64,000 nt of DNA from JBOGNO01 sp050747245 (GTDB lineage: Bacteria; Acidobacteriota; Terriglobia; Acidiferrales; UBA7541), in NCBI GenBank assembly GCA_050747245.1, contig JBOGNO010000005.1:186001-250000 (forward strand). Reading direction: 5' to 3'. The translations under genes were made by a program, and so were the position numbers. Position 1 is the first letter of the stretch. Each line of letters opens with the position of its first letter. A model generated the notes under the pieces. That model was not told where the DNA came from and made no database searches. It saw only the letters and a list, made by a program, of their open reading frames with translations. Shown piece by piece: positions 1 to 7,440 of the stretch.

Positions 1-108
1 GCTCTCGAAAATCGTCTCGACGACGTGTTCGGATTCCTTGCGAGGCAGTGCCGTCGACTTGATCACTTCTTCCACCAGGTCCGCTTTCGTCATCGTCCGT
101 TCGCTCAT
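1..108 (-). CDS. IHF/HU-family DNA-binding protein, N-terminal part (window edge)
   Basis: The reverse strand from 108 encodes 36 residues beginning MSERTMTKADLVEEV and running off the window. The pattern of a short lead followed by MTKADLVEEVxxxxxLPRKESEHVVETIFES matches the N-terminal helices of the HU/IHF family, small dimeric proteins that bend DNA. A second Met at 93 is an alternative start. The gene lies directly upstream of rpsA on the same strand; an rpsA-IHF pairing is also seen in other bacteria and makes an IHF-type subunit more likely than plain HU. The DNA-binding beta arms are outside the window. Confidence 0.8.
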   Translation of the reverse strand, partial: MSERTMTKADLVEEVIKSTALPRKESEHVVETIFES

Positions 109-257
109 TTCCGATCTCTCCGCACTTGAGGTAACTCCGCTCCAACGGGCGGCCTTCGCCGCATCTGCATATCACCAAATGGCCTTTAATGGAAATAAAT
201 ATTAACGCGCAGCCGGCCGGGAGGGGTTCGCCCGCCGCGCCTGTCTCTTCCCGCCGC

Positions 258-2360
258 TCAGGAACTCGATTCCGAAGCCTGCCGCTTCGCCAGGATCGCA
301 TCCCCGATCGTCGCCGTAGGCGAGGATTTCGGCGTGCGAGTCGTGCCGCGAAACGTCTCGATTTCCTGTTTCTCCGCCTGTTTTTGCGCCGCGCGGTAGC
401 TCAGGCTGATTTTGTGCTGCGCCGTATCTGCCTTGATCAATTTGAATTCGTACTCATTCCCCGGATGCAGCACCGCCGCGGCCCGGTCGCTGCGCGACCC
501 GCGCGCCTCTTGCCGCTCGCCCTTCGCTCGCCGGTCCTCGATCTCCGAGATGTGGCATAACCCCTCGATCCCGTCCCCCAGCTCCACGAATACGCCGAAG
601 TCCACCGCCCGCGCCACTCTCCCGCGCACCAACTCGCCCGTCTTGTGCTCCCCGAACCACTTCTCCCAGATGTCGTTCACTTGCTTGATCCCCAGCGACA
701 GCCGCCTCTGTGCCGCGTCCATCTTCAAAACTTTTGCTTCCAACGTATCGCCCTTCTTGAATTTTTCGCTGGGATGCTTCACGCGCTCCGTCCAGCTGAT
801 GTCGCTCACGTGAACGAGTCCTTCGATTCCTTCCTCGATCTCCACGAACGCGCCGAAATCCATTACGTTGCGCACCCGCCCGGTCACCACCGTTCCCACC
901 GGATATTTTTTCGCCACTTCTTCCCACGGATCGGCCTGCGTCTGTTTGAGCCCCAGCGATATCCTCCGCTGATCCGGCTTCACCTCCAGCACCACCACTT
1001 CCGCTTCGTCTCCCACCTTTACCACTTTCGAGGGATGCTTTACGCGCCGCGACCAGCTCATCTCGCTGACGTGTACGAGGCCCTCCACTCCGGGCTCGAG
1101 CTGCAGGAACGCTCCGTAGTCCGTCACGCCTACGATTTTTCCCTTCACTCGCGCGCCCACCGTGTATCTCTCCGGCACCGTCGCCCACGGGTCGGGCAGC
1201 AATTGCTTCCGCCCCAGTGAGATTCGCAGCTTTTCCTTGTCGAATTTCAAAATCTTTACGTCAATTTCGTCGCCGGACTTCACCAATTCTCCGGGATGCG
1301 TGATCCGTCCCCACGTCAGGTCGCTCACGTGCAGCAGCCCGTCGAGCCCGCCAAGGTCCACGAAAACTCCATAGTCCGTGATGTTTTTCACTCGCCCGTG
1401 AACCGTCGCTCCCTCTTCGAGCGCCTCCACCAGCGCGTCGCGGTGCGTCTTCTGCTCTTCTTCGAGGATCACCCTGCGACTCACCACCACGTTACCGCGC
1501 TTGCGGTTCAGCTTGATTACCCGCAGTTCCAGCTCGCGGTCCTTCCATGCTTCCAGGTCATGTACCGGCCGCATCTCGATCTGTGAAGCCGGCAAAAATG
1601 CCCGCACCCCCAGATCCACCACCAGCCCGCCCTTGATCCGCTCCATGACTTTTCCGGTGACGTTCTTCTTCTCGCGGTAGGAGTTCTCGATGTTCTGCCA
1701 GATCCGCCGCCGCCGCGCCCGCAGGTGCGAAAGAAGAATGTAGCCTTCCTTCCTCTCGCCCGTGCGTTCGACGTCGATCGCTTGGCCCGCGGTGAACGCC
1801 ACGCTCGGCATCTCCATCACTTCCTGCGCCGGCACCAGCCCTTCCGATTTCCCTCCAATGTCCACCACCACGCCCAGTTCCGTCACCGCGATCACGCGGC
1901 CCTCGATCATCTTGCTTTCGGAATCCGCCGTCGTGGATTCACCCGGCGTGGCGTACTGCTCCATCAACTGCTCCATCTCCGCCGCGGTTGCCTCTCCCTC
2001 GCTCCCCGCTTCCGTTGTGGTCGGCTCCGCGTCCCCCGTCGTCTTGCTCTCCGCGGTTCCCGCCGTCGCGTCCAATTCGGCGCTCTTCGGCGTAGACGGC
2101 TCCTCCGTCGTAGCCTCGTTCGCCACCGCCATTTCTTCTTCAGCTTCGCTGGAGGCTTCTTCGCCGTGTGAGGACGAGGATGTCCCGTTGTCCGTCGAAC
2201 TGGCGTCTGCGTGTCCTTCGATTGCCTCTAACTGCTCGGGGTCAGACGCGCGCTCCGGCGCGGGCGTCGCGGCTTCGGTTGTCAACGCGGGAGCGGTTGC
2301 TGTGGCGCTGGATTCATTCATGGCATGTTGAGCGTTTTGATTTTCCGGTTCGTCCGGCAT
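258..2360 (-). CDS. rpsA: 30S ribosomal protein S1 with acidic N-terminal extension
   Basis: The 700-residue product has six S1 (OB-fold) repeats starting near residue 150. Repeats 3 to 6 are the clearest, each with a GxVxxxxDfGxFV...GLvHvS pattern (for example DYGVFVDLGGLDGLLHVS and DFGAFVEIEEGIEGLVHVS). S1 binds mRNA and helps it dock on the 30S subunit. Escherichia coli S1 is about 557 residues; the excess here is a low-complexity N-terminal stretch of roughly 145 residues rich in Glu, Ala, Thr and Ser. The start at 2360 is supported by GGAGG eight bases upstream. An in-frame Met 13 codons later is possible but has no better ribosome binding site. Confidence 0.95.
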   Translation of the reverse strand: MPDEPENQNAQHAMNESSATATAPALTTEAATPAPERASDPEQLEAIEGHADASSTDNGTSSSSHGEEASSEAEEEMAVANEATTEEPSTPKSAELDATAGTAESKTTGDAEPTTTEAGSEGEATAAEMEQLMEQYATPGESTTADSESKMIEGRVIAVTELGVVVDIGGKSEGLVPAQEVMEMPSVAFTAGQAIDVERTGERKEGYILLSHLRARRRRIWQNIENSYREKKNVTGKVMERIKGGLVVDLGVRAFLPASQIEMRPVHDLEAWKDRELELRVIKLNRKRGNVVVSRRVILEEEQKTHRDALVEALEEGATVHGRVKNITDYGVFVDLGGLDGLLHVSDLTWGRITHPGELVKSGDEIDVKILKFDKEKLRISLGRKQLLPDPWATVPERYTVGARVKGKIVGVTDYGAFLQLEPGVEGLVHVSEMSWSRRVKHPSKVVKVGDEAEVVVLEVKPDQRRISLGLKQTQADPWEEVAKKYPVGTVVTGRVRNVMDFGAFVEIEEGIEGLVHVSDISWTERVKHPSEKFKKGDTLEAKVLKMDAAQRRLSLGIKQVNDIWEKWFGEHKTGELVRGRVARAVDFGVFVELGDGIEGLCHISEIEDRRAKGERQEARGSRSDRAAAVLHPGNEYEFKLIKADTAQHKISLSYRAAQKQAEKQEIETFRGTTRTPKSSPTATIGDAILAKRQASESSS

Positions 2361-2838
2361 ACCGGTGACCTCCGTGGCAGGAATCCTGCCCTCGTCGCTG
2401 ATTTCTTCTCCTAAGACACTCCTTCCAGTGGGAGGAGAACCAACAAGGGGACGCAGCGTCGGCTAGGCCCGCTGTATCGCAGAAATGATACCCGCCGCCC
2501 CTCTCCCTTGTCAATCCAACGACTCCCGCGCGCCGCGACTCGAAATCGTTCTGCGTGCAGCTGGCGGGATACCCCGCGCCCGGGACTCGAAACACTTCTC
2601 AGTCGATCTGGTAATTCGTTCTGGATTTTCTCGCGCCCCTCCTCTCAGTTTGTCATTCTGAGGGCCGCCCTTTGGCCCGAAGAATCTCTCAAAAGATCAG
2701 CGCCTTCCTTATGACACTGTTCGCCTCGTGCCGCGTCCTTTTCGCTTCTGTTGCGACCGCCTTTAGGCGGGTGCCTTTGCCGAGGAATCAGAACACGAGA
2801 GGCAGGCCCGCGCGCGAAATGCAACCGAGCCGGACAGC
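2361..2838. other. Intergenic region between rpsA and the nuclease-like gene
   Basis: About 480 bases lie between the divergently read ends. Short open frames exist on both strands, but none has a recognisable product or a convincing ribosome binding site. The only structured element seen is the dispersed-repeat-like hairpin at 2652-2690. The rpsA promoter must lie here, but no clear sigma-70 hexamer pair was identified. Confidence 0.5.
2652..2690 (+). repeat. Dispersed GTCATTCTGAG...GAAGAATCTC-type repeat
   Basis: The segment starts GTCATTCTGAG and ends CGAAGAATCTCTC. Between them GGGCC and GGCCC form a short stem around a 7-base loop. From memory, elements of this form are common dispersed intergenic repeats in Acidobacteria and some other soil bacteria. 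Only one copy is present in this window, so repetitiveness cannot be shown here. Confidence 0.45.
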
Positions 2839-3927
2839 TCAAGCTTGAGCGCGGGCACTCTTTTCGTCGGCCTCTAAATTCAAAATTCCCTGCCCCGCGA
2901 AAACACGTTTCAGCAACCCATCACTCACGCCGTAACGCTCATCAAATTGCCCGCAAAACAAGTCAGTCGTGAGCGCCTTCCTTGCAAATGGATTTTCATG
3001 CACAACCACCCGCAATTGTCGCAACGAGGCGTCAAGCGGCGTCCCCCGGGCCTCCCCACAGATCTTCCAAACTTCCTCAATCGTCAGATCCCGTCCAGAT
3101 GCGGCTTTGACTTTGTCTACATGCATTGAAAGACGCCTCATCCCCAAAGGAAAATGGTGTAAGGCAATTATGGCGCTGATCGTTGTGTTCTGGGGAGCAA
3201 CAGCTTCACCGTTTGCATATCGCAACATTTTCCCGCCGCCGAAGAAGCCTCGCCTCGCCCTCTCTGGATCGCCTCGTCCCGTCTCCATGTCTACCGGAAA
3301 CTGAATCCCAAGATTCCCTAGCATCGCCCCGTAGACAATTTCCCAGGATGAGAGGGAAACAAATGGATGGCCGAAATTACAAAGCACCAGGCTACATGCC
3401 AATTGCTCTAAGTCCTTGAACTTTTTCCTGGCCGCCTCAATTTTTCCTCTTATCAGGTGATACGGATCGTAGCACCCCCCGGTCAGGTTCAGAAACAGCG
3501 CAGGATCAGGTCGGAATTCTTTTACCTCAAATAAAACCGGGCTGTCGCCTATCCTGAGCAGGTAATCCGGCTTTGTGGAGGAACCACTTATCTCCGGCTC
3601 AAATTCGTAAAATCCGAGCGCATTGGACTTCAGATACTCCTCGAACAATAGCTCTGACTCAGTTTTCGCGGGCTTGGGCCTCTCTCCAGCTCGATCGACC
3701 TCGAACCCTACACTTCGAAGAATTCGCGCCGCATCAGTCGAGATGAATCTATCCGTAGATACGCCCGTCGCTGCCGCCAAAGCCTGCTTCACCGGATATC
3801 GCCGCCCGTGGACAGCCACGCAATACTTCCGGACTTCCTCCGGAGCGACATGCTCCAATGCTCCCTCAACATCACCCTTGGAAAGTTCTAATTCCTTGCC
3901 GGCCAATCTGAAGCGATGCTTGCCCAC
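2839..3927 (-). CDS. Predicted PD-(D/E)XK nuclease-like protein with N-terminal reader-like domain
   Basis: The protein has 362 residues and no family I can name with confidence. Residues 96-136 hold a PD-(D/E)XK-like core: E96/E97, then PD at 120-121 followed by hydrophobic residues, then E134-V-K136 (sequence LFEVKEF). Residues 30-78 contain YCVAVHGRRYPVKQALAAA and a later GFEV, resembling the small N-terminal domain of some HNH/McrA-like restriction proteins that carry a G(K/R)RYPxK motif. The gene stands alone, with no methyltransferase, helicase or restriction partner beside it. Two composite repeats lie just upstream (4184-4417). Nuclease activity is inferred from the motif only; a restriction or repair role is possible. 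Confidence 0.6.
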   Translation of the reverse strand: MGKHRFRLAGKELELSKGDVEGALEHVAPEEVRKYCVAVHGRRYPVKQALAAATGVSTDRFISTDAARILRSVGFEVDRAGERPKPAKTESELLFEEYLKSNALGFYEFEPEISGSSTKPDYLLRIGDSPVLFEVKEFRPDPALFLNLTGGCYDPYHLIRGKIEAARKKFKDLEQLACSLVLCNFGHPFVSLSSWEIVYGAMLGNLGIQFPVDMETGRGDPERARRGFFGGGKMLRYANGEAVAPQNTTISAIIALHHFPLGMRRLSMHVDKVKAASGRDLTIEEVWKICGEARGTPLDASLRQLRVVVHENPFARKALTTDLFCGQFDERYGVSDGLLKRVFAGQGILNLEADEKSARAQA

Positions 3928-4183
3928 TTCTTCCTCCTCCTACCCAACAACTATTGTACAACTACAACTGGAGCCTGTCAAGGCTAGGTTTCAGTGGCCC
4001 TGCCTGCACGCCGATTTTGCCCTCGATTTTCTTGGTTCTGGTACTTTACTTTCGTTACATCATATGCTATCATAGGACGTGGAATCAGGAATCTTAAAGC
4101 GGCTGAAAAATCTGAGTTAAACGAAGGGCGGCTCCCGCCGACGCGGGTCCCGCCTTTCGCGCTTTTTGCCGGGGAGGCCATTT

Positions 4184-4262
4184 CTAATCGGGACACCTTC
4201 ACGAATAGAAACGCATGCAACTCATTGAAAACAAACGGGGGGACCCCAGTCTAATCGGGACA
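4184..4262 (+). repeat. Composite repeat unit 1
   Basis: A 12-base direct repeat CTAATCGGGACA occurs at 4184-4195 and again, identically, at 4251-4262, 67 bases apart. A conserved core TTGAAAACAAACGG begins at 4225, 41 bases after the first direct repeat. The bases between these blocks differ from those in the other two units, but the distances are the same. GGGGGGACCCC after the core could form a tiny hairpin. Confidence 0.85.
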
Positions 4263-4338
4263 AATAAAATGCCCCACACAGCTCAAATCCGTCGCGTTTC
4301 AAATTGGGAATCGGTCGCCTGCCTCGAGCCTCAAAATC

Positions 4339-4417
4339 CTAATCGAGACACACCCGGAAACAAGATTGGGCTTAAGTCACTGAAAACAAACGGGCGAACC
4401 AAATTCTAATCGAGACA
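4339..4417 (+). repeat. Composite repeat unit 2
   Basis: The direct repeat here is CTAATCGAGACACA, at 4339 and 4406 (67 bases apart, identical over 14 bases). The core CTGAAAACAAACGGG begins at 4380, again 41 bases in. Both repeats of this unit carry GAG where the other units carry GGG. Repeats within a unit therefore resemble each other more than repeats between units, which suggests duplication or conversion inside the unit. Confidence 0.85.
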
Positions 4418-4495
4418 CAAATGCGGATTAGGAAAACTCAACCAGCGAAACCCAGAGCCGCCACGGTTAAGTCGCCAGCCCCAACTCCGAGGCTC

Positions 4496-5365
4496 CTAAG
4501 CCCGAGAGCGCCCCGCGTGGCGAACCTCTTTCCGGTAATCGGGAGCGGCGATTTCAATCGTGCGGCACATCTCGTACAACCGCGAACGAATCCGCGCCCC
4601 TATGCGGTCCGAAAGAGAATCCTCAACCACCGATGGCCGCGCCCCGCCGCGCGCCGCTTGGGCCGCGATCGCATCCACGGAACGCTCCTGCGGAGCAGCC
4701 ATCAATTCGGAGTCAAAATAATTTGTGGTCAGCAGCGTGGTTCGTTTTTCGTTGTATCGCGAATTCAAAATGTGCCCGATTGTTTCGAGCGCCCACAGCG
4801 AAGGCTTGCTCGCGCCCACGTCGTCGAGCAGCAGCAGCTCGCACTTCAGCACCGGTTCGAGCACACCCAGCTCTGTCGCCTGATTTTCCGGGTTGTAACT
4901 ATTCTGAATTTGTTTCAGCAACTCGCGGTAATCGTAAAAAAGTCCGAAGTGGCCGCGCAGCACGATTTCTTTCAGCGCCGCCACCGCCAGGTGCGTCTTC
5001 CCCACTCCGCACGCGCCCATCAGCAGCAAACCGTGCTCGGTGCCCGCGGGAAAATCCCGCGCGAAACCCTTCACCAGCAATTTCGCCTGCTCCAGGCTGC
5101 GGTTCCACGCGTGCACTTCCGCCGTCGCGCCTTCGTACTCGAGATCGCTCTCGAAATTTTCAAAATCGCAATGCAGATATCTTTCCGGAATTCGTGCGCG
5201 TTCGAGAGCGTGTTGCGGCCGCTCCGCCGCCGCGCAATCGCACAGCACCGCTTCACGCCGCGCCAGTTGCGCGGAAACTCCCGCGCCCGGAGCGGTCTCC
5301 GCGCCTCCGCTCTCCACAATTCTCCAGCCCGTGCCGCTGCAAAGGGGACAATCTGCGCGCGCCAT
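4496..5365 (-). CDS. DnaC/IstB-like AAA+ ATPase
   Basis: The 289-residue protein has a Walker A motif GACGVGKT at 117-124, a Walker B motif LLLLDD at 177-182 and a sensor-like LLTTNY near 211-216, the arrangement of DnaA-related DnaC/IstB ATPases that load replicative helicase or assist transposases. The N-terminal 45 residues contain CPLC and CDC, which could bind zinc. No transposase is adjacent, so a helicase-loader or chromosomal role is more likely than an IstB role. It follows hspR after 83 bases on the same strand and may be the last gene of the heat-shock operon or have its own promoter. Confidence 0.8.
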   Translation of the reverse strand: MARADCPLCSGTGWRIVESGGAETAPGAGVSAQLARREAVLCDCAAAERPQHALERARIPERYLHCDFENFESDLEYEGATAEVHAWNRSLEQAKLLVKGFARDFPAGTEHGLLLMGACGVGKTHLAVAALKEIVLRGHFGLFYDYRELLKQIQNSYNPENQATELGVLEPVLKCELLLLDDVGASKPSLWALETIGHILNSRYNEKRTTLLTTNYFDSELMAAPQERSVDAIAAQAARGGARPSVVEDSLSDRIGARIRSRLYEMCRTIEIAAPDYRKEVRHAGRSRA

Positions 5366-5448
5366 ACCAACAGCATACGGTTTGCATTCTCGCCGCGCAA
5401 GGCGCTGCGCCTGTTGAAATTTCGGAAACTGTGGAAAGCGGAGAGGAA

Positions 5449-5859
5449 TTATTTCTCGACGCGGATTACTTTCGGCGGAGCGGCGCGCACGATGGCGTGG
5501 CGCGAGCGGCTCTCGGCGGCGGGGAAGCCGCGGGAGAACTCGCCGCGTACGAACTCCATGAATTCTTCCATCTGCGATTGCATTTGGTTCATCTTGTCGC
5601 GCATGTTGAGGATCACTTCGATGCCGGCGAGGTTCACGCCCAGATCGCGCGTGAGCGTCAGGATCACTTCCAGGCGTTCGAGGTCTTCATCCGTGTACAG
5701 CCGCGTGTTGCCCTGCGAGCGCGAAGGCTTCAGCAGCCCCACGCGCTCGTACAGCCGCAGCGTCTGCGGATGCAGTTTGTATAGCGTGGAGACCGCGCTG
5801 ATCATGTAGCCCGCGCGGGCCTTTTTCTTTTTTGCCGTCGTGCGCATTTTCATCCGCAT
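5449..5859 (-). CDS. hspR: MerR-family heat-shock repressor HspR
   Basis: The product has 136 residues. Its N-terminal half is a MerR-type winged helix (AVSTLYKLHPQTLRLYERVGLL followed by SxGNTRLY), and the rest is a helical, Met/Gln-rich dimerisation segment. Known HspR proteins bind HAIR inverted repeats and repress dnaK operons, using DnaK as co-repressor. Its place directly after dnaJ (6-base gap) and a HAIR-like site upstream of dnaK (9458-9478) fit autoregulation of this operon. Several Met codons cluster at the start (residues 1, 3, 5, 19), so the exact N terminus is uncertain. Confidence 0.88.
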   Translation of the reverse strand: MRMKMRTTAKKKKARAGYMISAVSTLYKLHPQTLRLYERVGLLKPSRSQGNTRLYTDEDLERLEVILTLTRDLGVNLAGIEVILNMRDKMNQMQSQMEEFMEFVRGEFSRGFPAAESRSRHAIVRAAPPKVIRVEK

Positions 5860-5865
5860 TTTTCG

Positions 5866-7008
5866 TTAGAAGCTGGCGCGCTCGAAAATTTCCGCCCGGG
5901 GATCTTCCGGCGCGGCCGTGGCCAGATCGCGAAGCAGTTGCCGCACTTTCTCGTCCTCCGGACGCGGCACCACGACCTGCACTTCCACCAGTTGGTCGCC
6001 GCGTTTGCCCGCCCGCCGCACCGAGGGCGCGCCTTTTTCCCGTAGCCGCAGAATTGTTCCGCTGTCCGTGCCCGGAGGAATGCGCACCATGGCGCGGCCG
6101 TCGATCGTCGGCACTTCCACTTTTGCGCCGAGCGCCGCTTCGCTGACCGTCACCGGCACGCGCGTGAAGAGGTCGTCGCCGCGCCGCTCGAAAAACGGAT
6201 GCGGCTCGACGCGCGTGATGATGTACAAGTCGCCCGGAGGGCCTCCGGCGGTTCCCGCGTTTCCGCGTCCCGCCACGCGCACCCGCGAACCTGTCTGCGC
6301 GCCCGGCGGAATGCGAACTTCGAGCGTATCCGACCGCCGCACGCGCCCCTCGCCGCCACAGGTGCGGCAGACCGAGCGCAGACGCCCCGAGCCGCCGCAC
6401 TGCGAGCACGCCATTTGGAAGCGCATCTTTCCGCTCACCTGCGTCACCTGTCCCGTGCCACCACACGCAGGGCAAACCTGCTGCGCTCCTCCTGTCGCAC
6501 CTGTGCCGCGGCACGCCGCACACGCGTCGAGCCGCGTGAAGTTGAGTTTCTTCACCACTCCGCGCATCGCCTCGCCAAACGTGATGTCGATCTGATATTC
6601 AAGATCGCTGCCCGGCTCCCGCTCCGCCCGTTCGTGCGCCACCGCGCCACCGCGGAAAAACTGGCTGAATATATCGCGAAAGCTCGCTCCGCCCGCGCCG
6701 CCCTGGCCAAAATCGAATCCGTCGAAATCGACATGCATGTCTTGCGTGCCGGGGCCGGCGCCCGGAGCGCCCCCGCCCGGCGCATTGAATCCAAACTGGT
6801 CGTACATTTGCCGCTTTTTGGGATCGGAGAGGACTTCGTAGGCTTCCTGAATCTGTTTGAATTTTTCTTCCGCGGATTTGTCGTTGGGATTCAAGTCCGG
6901 ATGATACTTCCGCGCGAGCTTGCGGTATGCCTGGCGGATTTCTTTGACTGCCGCTTTGCGTGGCACGCCCAGGAGTTCGTAGTAATCCTGTTTTGTCGCT
7001 GTCGGCAT
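5866..7008 (-). CDS. dnaJ: Chaperone protein DnaJ
   Basis: This is a type I Hsp40 of 380 residues. The J domain has the HPD triad at 36-38, needed to stimulate the DnaK ATPase. A Gly/Phe/Ala-rich linker spans about 72-125. Four CxxCxGxG zinc motifs lie at 163-170, 179-186, 201-208 and 214-221, followed by the C-terminal substrate-binding domains. The length matches the family. It sits between the small gene at 7030 and hspR on the same strand, as part of the dnaK operon. Confidence 0.96.
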   Translation of the reverse strand: MPTATKQDYYELLGVPRKAAVKEIRQAYRKLARKYHPDLNPNDKSAEEKFKQIQEAYEVLSDPKKRQMYDQFGFNAPGGGAPGAGPGTQDMHVDFDGFDFGQGGAGGASFRDIFSQFFRGGAVAHERAEREPGSDLEYQIDITFGEAMRGVVKKLNFTRLDACAACRGTGATGGAQQVCPACGGTGQVTQVSGKMRFQMACSQCGGSGRLRSVCRTCGGEGRVRRSDTLEVRIPPGAQTGSRVRVAGRGNAGTAGGPPGDLYIITRVEPHPFFERRGDDLFTRVPVTVSEAALGAKVEVPTIDGRAMVRIPPGTDSGTILRLREKGAPSVRRAGKRGDQLVEVQVVVPRPEDEKVRQLLRDLATAAPEDPRAEIFERASF

Positions 7009-7029
7009 ACTTTTGAGAGGGCCGCTGGA

Positions 7030-7407
7030 TTACATCTTCGCCCAGCGAGCGTTCAGTTCTTCGAGCTCGGCTGTATCGCGCGCCTGCTCCTCCTGCCTGC
7101 GCTTCAGATCCTCAGAGCGCCCACCCATCGATGCTTCCTTCTGGTTGGCCTTTTCCATCCAGGCGGCGATCTGCGCGAGCTTTTCCTCGACCGTTGCCGG
7201 ATCGGAACGGAAGCGCAGAAGTGTGCCGCTGATTTCAATCGAGCGCGGCCGGAAATCCGCCGTGGGGTCGTGCTTCGCTTCGTAAAAAAGCCGGCGCCAA
7301 TTCGCCGACGGCGATTCCGAGACAGCCACCTGTATAAGGTAGTAGTTGTCCCGGACCTTTTGCACGGCCTGGGGAGGTCCGGTCCGCCGGATGCCGTTGC
7401 TGCTCAA
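7030..7407 (-). CDS. Small unknown protein encoded between dnaK and dnaJ
   Basis: The 125-residue soluble protein has no family I recognise. The N-terminal 75 residues include NYYLIQVAVSESPSANWRRLF and look beta-rich; residues 75-125 are charged and probably form a helix or coiled coil (EEKLAQIAAWMEKANQKE and later EEQARDTAELEELNARW). It occupies the place where grpE often lies in dnaK operons but shows no GrpE signature. The gaps are 33 bases after dnaK and 21 before dnaJ, so co-transcription is very likely, and a link to chaperone function is inferred from position only. Confidence 0.7.
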   Translation of the reverse strand: MSSNGIRRTGPPQAVQKVRDNYYLIQVAVSESPSANWRRLFYEAKHDPTADFRPRSIEISGTLLRFRSDPATVEEKLAQIAAWMEKANQKEASMGGRSEDLKRRQEEQARDTAELEELNARWAKM

Positions 7408-7440
7408 TCGGCCCCCTCTGCGCTCCGCGTTCCGCGAAAC

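Larger units (their letters stand above)
3928..4495. other. Intergenic region carrying two composite repeat units
   Basis: This stretch separates the start of the nuclease-like gene from the 3' end of the DnaC-like gene. It holds the two repeat units at 4184-4262 and 4339-4417. AT content is higher around 3950-4100. No open frame here has a recognisable product; those present end inside the repeats in different frames. Confidence 0.6.

Noticed and set aside
4421..5809. Long plus-strand open frame opposite the DnaC-like and hspR genes
   Set aside because: It is antisense to two well-supported genes, has Arg/Ala-rich composition typical of the reverse strand of high-GC genes, and no recognisable motif.
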